NCBI GenBank assembly: GCA_011800805.1
Contig: MPNW01000134.1
Span: 134,534-198,533 of the forward strand
DNA: 64,000 bases
Direction of reading: 5' to 3'
Origin: Hirudo medicinalis
Taxonomy: Eukaryota > Annelida > Clitellata > Hirudinida > Hirudinidae
Part shown: positions 30,455 through 42,900 of the stretch, piece by piece
Layout: every line of letters begins with the position of its first letter
Position numbering within the stretch: the first letter of the stretch is position 1
Notes under the pieces: model-generated
What the model was told of the DNA's origin: nothing
Seen by the model: the letters and a program-made list of their open reading frames with translations, nothing else
Databases searched by the model: none
Translations under genes and position numbers: made by a program

Positions 30455-31110
30455 GTTGTTCACTATAAATCCTCCCAATGGCCTGTGAGATGCACAAAGT
30501 TTAAGTCCACTTGCCAGTGAGATCAAGAGAGTAAAGGATAGTTAGCTATTACGCACGTGGACTCGATTTACAATTTAAAATTTTGTGCCTGCTCGTATGG
30601 ATGACTGGTTTTGCTTGAGTTAGGTTTTGATCGAACTTTCCAAGCATTTGCTTTTCTATGTTTTGTGCGCCTTGTGTTTCCATGTCATCGGCATCCATGA
30701 AAGTCAAGCTGAATTCATTTTGCAATTTTGTTTCTCAATTCAGTTGAGAGAAATGTTCAGTTCTGAAATTAATTAAAAGAGTGCTTATGTGGTGAATGGT
30801 TGTCCAAATATTTTAGGTTTTGTTTATTATGTGGAGGAAAGTCTGTCCTGAGTCTGCTCCCAGTAGACAGTTTGTGCTTATGTTTATGGCTTTGAGATCT
30901 GTGTCATTGCAATTCTAGATACCATTATTGACAGTTGAGCACATAATTTTGGACTTAACATTGGTTTTGAGAAGCTTATTAACATTGATTTGATGAATCC
31001 CTATCTATTAGCAAGAACTAATGTGTTTGGACAATTGTAATTTTGATGTCATTCTCTTGTTATTTTATTTTTCTTTTAATCAATTTTAAACTTTTGTTAC
31101 CTCTTCAGTT

Positions 31111-31201
31111 CTGTTGTTGTGTTGTTATTACTGTTGTTGTTTGTTATTGTTATTGTTGTTGTTGTTATTATTATTATTATTATTATTATTGTTGTTGTTG
31201 A
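31111..31201. repeat. TTG/TTA microsatellite
   Basis: Runs of TTG and TTA triplets, about 90 bases, between Rab1 and the BCL11-type gene. Confidence 0.9.
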
Positions 31202-31440
31202 TGTGCTTGTAGGAATCAGTAACTTTTTGAGACTCACAGAAGTTCATGCAACAGTGGTATGGTTAAGCCATTAATGACTTTCTAAAGGCAAACAATCACC
31301 AGATTACATTATTACTTGACATAAGAAATTGCATGCGCAATTACCATTGACTTATAAAACACTCTGTTAAATAGAAAGGCGATCACGGAGCAGCGCCAAC
31401 CGTAAAGTTAAATCTAACTGCTGGGTAAAGTGACCACCAG

Positions 31441-31632
31441 ATGATCATGGGTGGGGCAGTTGTGCTCGTTGGGTCGCATTCCAGAAATTCGTGGAAGAAT
31501 GTCAATGCTCTGCCTTGGTTAGTGTCGAAAGATAATTATTATGTAGCTGAGAACTTTAAACCCTGTTTAGCATTTGCTGGGTTTGTTATATTTGGCTTCT
31601 TGGGGGCCAATACCACGAAAAAATCAGATTAA
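31441..31632 (+). CDS. Possible 63-residue membrane protein
   Basis: ATG at 31441, TAA at 31630-31632. A TATAAAA lies at about 31353, roughly 88 bases before the ATG. The product has a Trp-containing N-terminal half and one hydrophobic segment (CLAFAGFVIFGFLGA) followed by a Lys-rich end. That layout recalls small inner-membrane or SMIM-type proteins, but I recognise no family. It could be a chance ORF in the upstream region of the BCL11-type gene. Confidence 0.25.
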   Translation: MIMGGAVVLVGSHSRNSWKNVNALPWLVSKDNYYVAENFKPCLAFAGFVIFGFLGANTTKKSD

Positions 31633-32265
31633 GTAAGGGGAATTCAATTTTTTGCGAAATATCTGAGGTTCGATTAGGCTCTTGTGAGTGGATATGGTTT
31701 TTATAAATTTCCAGATAAGTGAAAGTTATGCGTATTTCTTTTATATGACCTTCTTAGTCCAGAATTGTGTTGTACTTAGTATTTTAGTACCTAGGAAAAG
31801 TAGCAAGTTTTGAGAGTGTCCGTGTCTTAAGAACCCTGGAGTTGCCTCTCCCTTGGCAGGGAAGATGAAAAGAATGCGCGTTTCGCAGTAGGCAGCTCCC
31901 ATCAATCTCTTCGTATCGAGACACCACCTCAATCCGGCTCCTAAGCTTCTGCTCTTTGTGAAATTTGCCAACACAAAAACATTAGCCTTTTTATCAGACG
32001 CAACTCCGGCTGTAATAAAGTACGAAGTAAACACAACTTTGCCTCGCGTACGCGCCCTGTGTGATTTCTCTCGGATATTTTTATGCCATTACATTTTCAA
32101 AGGAATATCTACCACTCAACGCGTTGGATGTTCGTGTTTCATGTGCTGCTTCAACTGGTTCCGATGTGCTGATGTTTCATTTGCGAGATGCACCTAAGAA
32201 GAATTGTTCAGCTGAATTTACAGTTCTCTGAGTCCGAAAGGACATGATAAATTAAACTATAAAAG

Positions 32266-35200
32266 ATGTCCTCTAGAAGGAAAACGAGGATACCGCGAAG
32301 AAAAAGATTACTCCCAGAAACTGGTATTTTCTTAAAATTTCTGAAAAGTGAATTTTGATAATCACCCACTGACAACTTTTAATTTTCACCGGTTTTTTGA
32401 CCATTAATAATGAAGACATCGTTATATAAGGCAGGATTACGATCAGAGGCTTTACGAACTATTGCATTTTATAACAATTCTTATTTTTATTATTCAAGTT
32501 AAGATACGTAAAATATAGGTGGCCATATTGTTATAATTTTTATTTAGGTGTATTTAACATACATAAAAAAAGTAATGTTTACCAATGCTTCACGATGAGT
32601 CACTTTTAGCGGCGGTTTCTTGCTTCTGCTAAAAATTGATGCTATTGGAAGCTTCGTATGCTCGATACTAGGTTATCTATCCTTATTCAAAAACACAATT
32701 ACTCAATTTTCTTTTCAATACTTGTTGATTCGATTGCTTTTCCGAAGTTTCTAATAATCCGCGATTTAAAAATTCCGAGATTTTTTAACCATTTCCGACA
32801 AATAGGAGCTGACATTGAGTCTTTATGCTACAAACCATAAACGTTCCAACGCCTTATTTAAATGTTGCCTTGATATTTCTCAATTTTCAGGAACCGGTTG
32901 GCTAGTTATTTGTTGCCTTAATGCCTGGAAATTTATCCTTCGTATTTTTTATTGAGATAAGATGTTCTATGGCAGGTCGTTTGGAGATTTCCAACTATTT
33001 TCAGAACAAGTAATTATTTGTGATTTAGCAGGAAACGTGATTTTTGATGCGCACAGAATATGTGATGAAAGTTTCATCTGGCCCTGCGAAACAAATAATG
33101 ATGGTATATTAAAAAAGAACCGGTTGCTGCATGCACATTAGGTTTTTCGAGCTGGAAGACTTCAACAGCTATCTAGATATGTGTCTGTTGAATAGTTTTT
33201 TGTTTTTTGTTTTGCTCACAAGGTTCACGTGCGGCGTACGCGAGTTATGTTATGAAGATTTTATTATTAGTCATAGTGAAGACCTTCTCGTGCCTGTTGC
33301 AAACTTTAAGGAAACATTGGAATAGGATTTGGTTTCTGGCTCCATCGGTCAATGATGGTTTCCAGTCAGCTTTATTGTAACTCATAATTAATTTTTATTT
33401 GAAGTGAAACTTCCCATGTTATTTTGGCTCCTGTCAACCTTTCATATTTTTTATGATAACATTCTTCGTCGAAAACTTTTGACGTATTCATCGCTGTCAG
33501 GATTTTGGTGGTCTGCTTTCTGACAAGATGACATACAATTAATGCTGCGAAGCATCTACTGCTGTCACTGTATTCGTTATCGTGTCTGTGTCTCAGTGTT
33601 GATGTCATGGCCTAGGAATGTAAATTAACTCAATCTAAAATTTAATTTAATATACCAAAAAATTTATTAGCTAGCAAATCCCATATTAGAAAACTTTTAC
33701 GGCCTAATTTACTTCCCAAGTTTCTGGACTTTGCCAGGGGTGGAATTTTATGAATTTGCAATATTAGCAAATGCATCATTTAATTTTTATTAATTTTGGG
33801 GAAAAGATGTTATTTTAATTCTGAGAATTTTCTTCAAGTAAGTCCGGCGTTGTCGTCAACAACGCTATTCTGGAGAAAATTGGGATATATTGGGAAAAGG
33901 TTGAGTTTTATTCTCCTCCATTAATGAAATCCTGGGTTTCAAGAAGAGATGCTTGTCATTTTGAGTATAATCTGTGGCCTTGAAATTACCACAAATTAAA
34001 TATTAAATTCTTCTCCTTTCATTGGCATCTGGTTTGAAGCGAGCGAATTCAGATTACGAGATGATGTAGTTTACATCTATCCAATAATGCTGATTGGAGT
34101 CTTTCTATTCTATATATAGACTATGCATCTCTTCATGGCATTTGGAACTACAAGATTTATCTAGTTGGCTCTACCATGAATTTCCACAAGCGTTTTTTTT
34201 GTAAACGCAAAGTCTTTGATATTTTCTCAATGCATATAAGGATTGATTTCAGTCTTCATCAAATGCCTGCTTTTATGTCTATAAAATTACGCTAAAATTT
34301 GCTTTTACACCTAAACAATTTCTTTGCAGAAGAATGTAGTGATTACGTGACCTGTGGCTTATGCGGGAGACAATTTGAATTTGAGGATATCTTATCCTTC
34401 ATTGAACACAAACCAGCGTGTCAAACACTCGCAAACAAAACTCAAGGCGCTCCAGTGACTGACGAGGACGATGAAACTTCAGCCTTGGACTACAAGAAAA
34501 AATTTGAAGATCATGGTACGGATCATGGACAATACGGTACTTGTATATGATATTTATTAACTTTGTCGTGACCTTGAAGAATGCGAGTTTTAATTCATAA
34601 ACTTTTTGCGGCCTTTGGCACGAACACACCTAATTCGAAACGTAGGAGTCCCTTCAAAATGATAAGCACATTCTTGAGTTACACACCTTTCATCGTCCCA
34701 ATCCGTCTCATTTCCTGCTTCTGCGTCTTATAATGTACTCCATGTCTATTTATTTCCTCTTAGGTTATCCTTCATTCATCCATCGCTTCAAGTTTTCAAT
34801 AGCGACGGTCGTTTTAAAAGTACACTGGATTAATTATAATTAATAATAATAATTACTGATTATTGTTGGCATAAAGTTAATACTTAATTTTTAATATTAT
34901 TATGAAGTTCCATGCCAAAGTAAAATAATGAACTCATTAATAATACTAACATAATACTTAAGTTTAGTCTAAAGAAGCGTTTAAATGACGTTCATAAACG
35001 CTTAAGAATCGTAGGAATAGTTCAACATATATGTATATAGCGGGATATAAACAGCGTCTAAGGAGCTCAACAATTTACAAAGCGCCTATTCCCTTTTGGC
35101 TCTGGTAAAAGCAAGCAATACTACACGATACGACTTCTTTTACAATCGCACATAGGAAAGTAATCATATAATAATTATAAATGAATGTTAGTTTCAGAAT

Positions 35201-37647
35201 TTCTTGTCTGCTAGTCTAACCCTAACCCTAGCAATCTCATCGTATGCTGGTTGCGCCATTTTGTTCCTTTCGTTTTCACTGCTCCGATCCTCTCCTTGAT
35301 TTATTTTGCTTTTGCTTTTTAGTTGCTTGTGTTCTAGGCAATATTCGAGTTCTGTAGGTCCTCAATAGTTAATAAATAATATAAAATAGTTAATAAATAA
35401 ATAAAATAAATATAAAGAGGCCAACTTGCACAAAGTTTCAATTATAGATCAATTCTAAGTTCAAAAACCAAATGCCATAATCTTCCCTTCCAGTTTCTTA
35501 CAATCTCTAAAATGTCTATAAAACATTTATTTCTTCGCTAAATATCTGGTTGTTCCATTCGATAAGAAATTTGAATTTGCTAATTTAATTCAAGCATAAA
35601 TTAGTGCTTAATAGTGGAATCACTTATTTGTTTTCATTCCCTACTCAAATCACTAAGCAATATCACACAGTCTTTAAAAAGTTAAGAAACATCGATCACC
35701 TTTAAATTTTTATTTAAAAAATGTTGCTCGAATTAATCAATATTTGAGCTTTTATGCTTAGGTTTTACCGTAATGCATTCGACTGTCACTAGTAATTAGA
35801 CATGTCGTTATAAAATTCTTAAGCATTGATTGTATCATTGATCAAGATTAAGCTAAATAATTAATTCTAAGTGCATTTCTATCTTAGACGATCTCCTCTC
35901 CTGCCAGAAGTGTAGCAAACGATTCAATTCTTATTGGGGAGTTGTACAACACGTGCAAAACTCTCATGGCCTAACGATTTATCAGGTCGAAGATTCGAAG
36001 TGCGGCTCCAACAATTCGATATCAGAAAATGATTCACTCGATATAAATGTAAACCAGGGGAAACGTTCTGACCAAGTTAGGATTCCTACATATACTAGCC
36101 ACGAATTGTCCTCGTCAGATCTCGCCAGCCCCTATGTTCAACCATATTTCCTGCCATGGCCTTCTCCTTTTGGATCCGCAGCACATGAAAGAGAGGGAGA
36201 AATGATCCCCGAAACTTCTTCGAACTTAGTTGATTTAGTGAACGGTCATATTTCCCCAGCATGGCTTACAGGAAATTGTTCCACAAGAAAGGCTGGAAAA
36301 TTGCAATGTTTCGGTAACGCATGTTTTTTGTGCGGCAAAGAATTTTCTTCAAAGTCGACGATGCTAGAACATTTTTATTATAATCACATGAATGATTACC
36401 AGATGTTTTCTCCTGGCTCTCCGTTTTCAATTCTACATTCACAGTATTTGAAAGCCTTCTTCCATGAATTCTCCAGGCACTACTCAAAAAATTTAGTTCA
36501 GACTCTCGACGTAACTGATAAAGTGGAGTTTCAAATCAGCGATCACTTTTCAATGAATTATTCTTGCAGTTCTAAAACTTCTGTTGACGAATGCCTCAAA
36601 AAAGCAAGAAAGGATGGAAAGAAGCCCGACGTTATTGGTGGCTGCCTCACACCTCTTTCGAGCGTATCAACTGATAGTGATAGACCTGATAAGGAAGTAT
36701 CTACTTGTAATATTTTCCCCAAGGAGGAAGCCATCTCATCAACATCTCCAAAGCTATTCAGAACTTTTGACCATTTTGTTACCTCTCCCGGAAACATTTT
36801 TCTGCCCTCCACATTGCTTGCAGATCATATTTCGAAAAATAAGAGAAATTCTGAAGATCTAGCTCCATGTTCAAATGATCCAGGTTTCTTTAATTTGTTC
36901 CTGCCTGGAATCGATAAAAAAGACTTAGAATTTACTAAAAACGATCTTATAAGATCCAATCTGCTAGAAAGTTTTGGGTTTAAACAACCAAGCCAGATAG
37001 ATCGGAACCTAGAATCATTCACAAAGAGCAGGAATCCACTCTTTGGTTATAAACCATGGTTTTTTTCCGCTCTTGCATCCGGTAAAGGTGACAAGTATGA
37101 GTCTTCTTGCCTTTGCCCTATATCGAACTTATCGCAGTATCAGAGTGACCGCTGCGATTCAAACAAAATAATCAGAGTGCCTCCAGAACCATCGCCTCAC
37201 AAAGTTGAACTTCAACATGTCACAAACCGTGCACTACAAGCTTCCTCTACCTCTACAGTTTCCGGTCTTTCGTCGTTTGCTGTTCGGCACAGGAACGACA
37301 CGTGTGAATTTTGTGGTAAAGTATTCAAAAACTGTAGCAATCTGACCGTACATCGGCGTTCCCACACTGGGGAAAAACCTTATAAGTGTCAGCTATGCAA
37401 TTACGCTTGTGCCCAATCCAGCAAGTTAACCAGGCACATGAAGACTCATAATCGGTGCAAAGGACTTCTTCCCCCAACACTCAGGTGTAGCTTTTGCGCT
37501 TCCCCCTTTTCTGTGCCTTCTACTCTCGAAAAACATATGAAAAGATGCTGTCTCAACAGATCTAGCCTTTCGTCATCTGCCAGCTTGAGCTCTGTCGACG
37601 CTATCATCAAACGCCCATCAGAATCCCTTAAAGCGTTGAGTTTATGA
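32266..37647 (+). CDS. BCL11-type C2H2 zinc-finger transcription factor
   Basis: Exons 32266-32323, 34330-34536 (or -34515, same phase), 35888-37647; about 674 residues. Exon 1 gives [15 protein letters not shown], close to the MSRRKQ N-terminus by which BCL11, SALL and FOG proteins contact RBBP4/NuRD. Exon 2 carries the N-terminal CCHC finger ([20 protein letters not shown], then C). Exon 3 opens with a finger CQKCSKRF...[10 protein letters not shown] matching BCL11 finger 1. It has one extra finger ([18 protein letters not shown], about residues 231-256). It ends with [38 protein letters not shown] and [19 protein letters not shown], which match BCL11 fingers 4-6 almost exactly. The vertebrate middle pair (CEFCGKTFKFQSN type) is not present. 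Expected role: DNA-binding repressor in neural or blood-like lineages, by family. Confidence 0.93.
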
Positions 37648-37882
37648 AACTAAAAACATACCTGCGTGGCCTTTGCCATGTGGAGTTTATTTCATGCAAT
37701 TCGCTTCTTTATACTGCCACTGCTTTTGATGTGCAATTGGCGGTGTTTGTCTATAGTGTTTTATGATTGAAGGAGTTTGGGCCAGGTATTATGTTTTAGG
37801 GCTTTACTTTCATAATTGGACATCCCTCGCGACAGCTCTCTAATGGTCCTAATCAAAACTCTATTTAACATTTCATGAAGTT

Positions 37883-37888
37883 AATAAA
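37883..37888 (+). terminator. Candidate polyadenylation signal of BCL11-type gene
   Basis: AATAAA 236 bases after the stop codon, followed within about 30 bases by a G/T-containing stretch. Confidence 0.55.
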
Positions 37889-39464
37889 GAGGACCTGGTC
37901 GATGACTTCTCTCATTTTGCCATCCAGTTGCATTTTATTAAAACCTCCCATTGATCCGTACATGTGGGAAGGTGGTTCGTGATGCTGTTGCCTCAAAACA
38001 CAAACCGCCCTAATTACTCAAAGCATAAATGGAAGAGCGTTGAAACAGTTTTCTTTCAACGAGGCCTTTCAAGGACTTTCACTGGTCGTTTTCTAGTCTG
38101 TTTCATCTCCATCTTTTGCAAAACAAGTTCACTTTGAAAAAGGGAGATAAAAATTCTACTCAAGGATGTTATCCCGCTTTGTTCGTGCCCATCTAAGACA
38201 TCATTTTTTGTTTTGATATCACTCCAGTATGTCATTACCATGCATTTGGCAACTGCACCAAGCTACTACTTTACGTGCCTTACTAGTAACGGTCATCTCA
38301 TACTGATATATTTCACATGACGTCACCACATAAATGATTAATGATGTTTAACATGTTCATGCTGGAGTTATAAGGCTTCTAAGTAAATATTTGAAACCGA
38401 CTAACTTGAAATTTGCCTGCAACGAACTTCATTAACCCCGTGAACTGTTAAATTTGTTTCCGTCATTATTTAAATGCGCATTTAGCATGCTTTACAGGGT
38501 GTCCTAAATAAAATGTATCAACAAAATCAGCCAGAAAACTAGGCGTTGCCCTGTTGAAATCTTTCTTCGGACTAACAGCCAAAAGCCAAAAAATAATGGA
38601 ACCTGCCTGCGTCGGCAGTGCTACGATTTTTGATGTCAAGCTTCAGAATAGCGACGTTACAACAAAACATTCACGCACAAACCCCATCCTTAGCGCAAAC
38701 TCGAAAATCAACATAGGCATACCGAGCTTAAACTGTATTTCCAGAACGAGAATCAGATAAAATCCAATTTCGTTCTGCTCGACGGAGCGGAGCATAGGTA
38801 CTCTTATCCTCGCAGCGCCCGGACCACCCGAAGTACCAAGCGAAACATTATGAGCAAGAACTACTCGCACAGATGTCATCAGATTTTGATTGCAGTGAAT
38901 TATCTAAGAAATTACATTTATCAGTACACTAGATTAATGAAATTACTGCACTTGATCAAGAATGACCCTAGCAGTCGGAAGCTGAATGTAATACTGAATC
39001 CTAAACAAGCCCTCAGCAGGTAGACACGTAAGGGGATGGTGCAATAATATATGCGTTTATCTAACGTCGAAATAATAAAAATATTCGATTCAGAACATAA
39101 TGAATCATCACGACAGTAAGCTGCAACCTGGAGTTTTTGACTGGAAATGTAAAGCGACAGAGAACAATTCACTTATGCTCATCACAAAAGGCACAACATC
39201 AAACCACAACAGTTCAACAGAAAAACAAGACATACACTCTACAAAAAACAAGTAAGCAGTTAATCAAATATGTTATCATCAACTGAACCAATGATGCAGC
39301 TCTGCAGCATTAAATCTATGGAAGCTACAAGCAATTATACATAATGAAGAGTCTGGTTGAAAAATAAGAAGGAAGTGCATGGTCAAATATTCAAATGGCG
39401 TGCAACAGCAGATTTATAAAAAAAGAACAGTTCCTAAATTTGAATCTAGCTCCAAATTCTTCTG
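37889..39464. other. Spacer with a possible transposon fragment
   Basis: The BCL11-type and spectrin genes converge here. At about 38496-38900 there is a less AT-rich, CpG-bearing segment that begins near ACAGGGTGTCCTAAATAAAA, which recalls the terminal sequence of some DNA transposons. It holds two overlapping frames with no known domain (38554-38760 plus, 38643-38879 minus). No matching second end was found. Confidence 0.35.
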
Positions 39465-39470
39465 TTTATT
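39465..39470 (-). terminator. Candidate polyadenylation signal of beta-spectrin
   Basis: AATAAA on the minus strand (TTTATT on plus), about 440 bases past the spectrin stop codon. Confidence 0.4.
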
Positions 39471-39905
39471 GTGAAGTCTTCAGCTTTCTCACATTTCACA
39501 ACAGGTCTCTGAAATTAGGTTTAAGTGAAAAACAGTCAATTATGGGATGGATGAAAGTTATTTTTGTAATACATCCTAAGAGTCGTTACCAAGCAATGAT
39601 GTCATTCATCCGATACCAAATCATTTAAATTCAAATAAGGCAACTACTAAGTGAATCGCAAGAAGTGTAAAAAAAAAAGCTCTAACAATATATCTATCCT
39701 CATCTATTTTATGACGGATAAAATCTACCCGAGCAAATCTGGTTAGCAAAGGTAAAAAAGCTTTAAGCCAAAAACCAATAAAGGTTAAATGCAAACAGCA
39801 TACGATGGAAGTCAGTTTAATTTAAGAAATAAGAACAAGACAAACAAATGTTAAACTGAACACAAAACACAAATTAAACGACCACTGACATGCTCTGATT
39901 TACAT

Positions 39906-42900
39906 TTACTTTTTCTTGCTCAGTGTAAAAAATCCCCGTTTCTTTGGCTCCTCTGTTTTTGAATCAACCGCAGAGGGTAAGGTCTGCGACCTGGTAGGAT
40001 GAGAAGTGCCCACACTAGCCCCAGATGCTGTATTAACTTTATGAATCCAGTCGTTCATTTCATCCTGAGTTACAAATGTTGGATTAGTCAATAATTATTT
40101 AACAGAAAATATTTATATTTGATAACATGCACAAATAGATCATGCTGATGAACATTTTATTTGCACTTTACTCAATTCTACAGAGACATTTCTTCTGAAA
40201 ATATTATAAAATAGCTGAAATAAATTAAAATTAATTTTCTTTAAAATGGTGGCTCTTTAAAGTGGTCACCTCATCTTTGCATTGGAAAAGATAGTCAGCT
40301 CCTGATGAAAATTTGAGGTGGAAAACATTAGGTCTCTTGTTGTAGTCAGTAGCAGTGGAAGCAGAAGCACCATCTAGTTCAAGTGGCGATTCATGGTGGA
40401 AATATGTCTTCGGATCCTTTATAATTAATTGTTAAATCAATGACCAATCTGTTCGAGTATAAGCTCGACATAACAAACTTATCACTAATCAAAAGTTTAA
40501 AAAAAAATTTTATTACTGCTTTTGCATGTTTCTGGTCTTTGTAAAATGACAGCATCTTATTGGCAAGAACAACATACACCTTTTCCCAAGACCTGATTGA
40601 AGGAAAAACATTGGATCACAAAACATCAGAAAACTTCTCGACTATGCCCAAAATATTAAATCATCCAATGAAAAAAATTGCCTATCACACAACAGTACCA
40701 CATATTTAAAGTACCTATTTGAGGCTCTCTTTGTGGTGTTCTCCCACAAATGTTTGCGAGAAAGCAGGCTCTCGTGGTTGACTTGTTCGGCAACTATCTT
40801 CGGTGCTGAAAAATGAATGAATATCTTAAGATTTCAAATTCTTAACATCCTTCGGCCAAAATCCTAATTCACGGACAAAAATAAGCATGCAAAAAAGCTC
40901 TAGTAATTACAAGCATAACAAGGAAGCAAATTTCTAGAAATAAATTGTGGAAGTTTTATCCTTTAAAGCTGAAATAAAATCTATAAATAAAGGTATGTGC
41001 TCTCAGACAAATAGATTTTGATTGGTTTGATAAACAAATGGTCAACTGAAAAGCAAAAGATTAAGACGAAATGAATTAAAAGCCCGATTGTCCAGTAACA
41101 ATCCAAAAATTAAGCAGAAAAAGAGAAACTTAAAGAAGCCGTTTTGCCAGTTGAGAATGTACACATGGACCGACTAACCACCAGCCGAGGGTGAAACTGG
41201 CTCATCAAGTTTGGAGGAAGCTGCTGACTGCATAACTTCTGTTGGGCCAGAAGCATCAAACAGGGGCATTGATTTATTAGACTCAAGAGATCCAAGGGAC
41301 AATTTTAAAAACATCGATTGAACAATAAAATGAAACCAAAAATAATGTTTATATTGCATGGAATTAATTCCTAATTTGTCAACACGAGTTCTCAATAAAT
41401 ATATGTGATCCAACCTTCAATTATTTGTGCCTCAGTGCTGTGAACTAGGACGGGCTCCTGTTCCTTGATGGGCGAAGGAACGGGTTCCGGTGTCGGTGGT
41501 TTCCTTAAACAAACCACAAGAACAACTTAAACATTAGAATGGCCATCCATTGAGTTGATAAAAGCTGTCATGATGCAGTGTGAAATTGCTTCTCTCATTG
41601 AGGATTACACTAACTTCGGTTCCTCGGGCGGTAGGAACTCCCGGATATAAACCTCCTTGAATGAAGCAGGTAATGGTGGAGGACTAGCTTCAGGATGCTG
41701 TCTGAGGTACTCTTCTCTCTTCCTCTTCTGAGCTTCTCTCAACTCCAGCTATTGGCAAAAGGACTAAAGGTATTACAATGTTTTAGACAGAAAGAGTGCT
41801 TAATGAAATATACTGAAAAACTGTACAAATGCATAAACATTGCTTATAAGTTTAAGACAATTTGACAGTTTTAAAAACTTGGTAATTGTTGGCTTATTTT
41901 AACAACATCTTTAAGAATGGAGAAAAGCAGGTGAAACATTTATAATCAAATACTTTAAACAAGTAGAATCACAAGCCCTATACCGTAGTTAGTCTTTCAA
42001 GAGCAGCAAATCTTTCCTCTTGGGTAGCCGCTGCCTTTTCAAAGGATTCATGTTTCTTAAGGAGAGACTCGACGGCATCAAGAGTCTCTCCAAACTCTTG
42101 GCTATTAACATAAGGCTCATGGGCAGCCAGCCACGAATCTGCAACGGTTGCATCCCTAGCAAACTGGTAGACCTCCAGAACTGAAAAGTAGATCATCATA
42201 AAATATTAAAGATACAGATCAGTAGAAATTCAGTACATTGGAGCACGACATGCAAATCAAGTTATCAGCATTTTCACTCTGCATTTTAACTGATTAAATA
42301 AATACAGAATGATATTAATAAAAAAAAGTAATTTTCAAATGAATGTCCTGCCACCAACATAATTCACTCACTGAGTTGAAGATATTCCCATTTATCCTTC
42401 CACTGGTCCATCATATCACCTCTTTGTACTGCCAACTGATATAGTTTTTCTCTTACCTAAAAAATAATAACAATGACACATTAACGAAATCTGCTACACT
42501 CCAAATTGAGAACAATTTCAGGCAAGAAACAGACTTCTGGTGATCTGACGTGTTTCCTCGTCAGAAGATCTTTACCGAGATTGACACATATGGCAAAGTT
42601 TTCATCTCTGGCATCAATCTCTGCCTTCAAACTCTGATGATTGCTCATTAATAGCTCAACACCTGACACATCCCTGCAAAGATTGACAATTACGCTTCAA
42701 TTACAATCTTAATGGCAAGTATTTCACTGCCTCTGCTCCTATTTAATAAGAAATTAAAAGCAGCTCTTTGCCTTGGTTTTTCCTGTGATGTGGTTTGTCT
42801 TGACATGTCATTCATCCAGTTAGTAAGGTCCCTTGCCATGCCAAAAAATCTGTGAGGAAGAAGCAATTTAAAAAGAATTTAAGATTTGAATATTGTCTTT

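Larger units (their letters stand above)
30455..32265. other. Rab1 3' UTR and BCL11 upstream region
   Basis: Rab1 3' UTR for an undetermined length, then a TTG/TTA microsatellite (31111-31201) and a small ORF (31441-31632, separate entry). A more GC- and CpG-rich stretch at about 31830-32190 probably contains the BCL11-type gene promoter and 5' UTR. Frames at 31741-32034 (minus) and 31958-32197 (plus) in that stretch show no domain. Confidence 0.45.

Noticed and set aside
31741..32034. 97-codon minus-strand frame upstream of the BCL11-type gene
   Set aside because: No recognisable domain and it sits in a GC-richer presumed promoter/5' UTR of the opposite strand.
35218..35235. Telomere-like CTAACCCTAACCCTAG
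   Set aside because: Only about two and a half TTAGGG units; too short to be called an interstitial telomere array.
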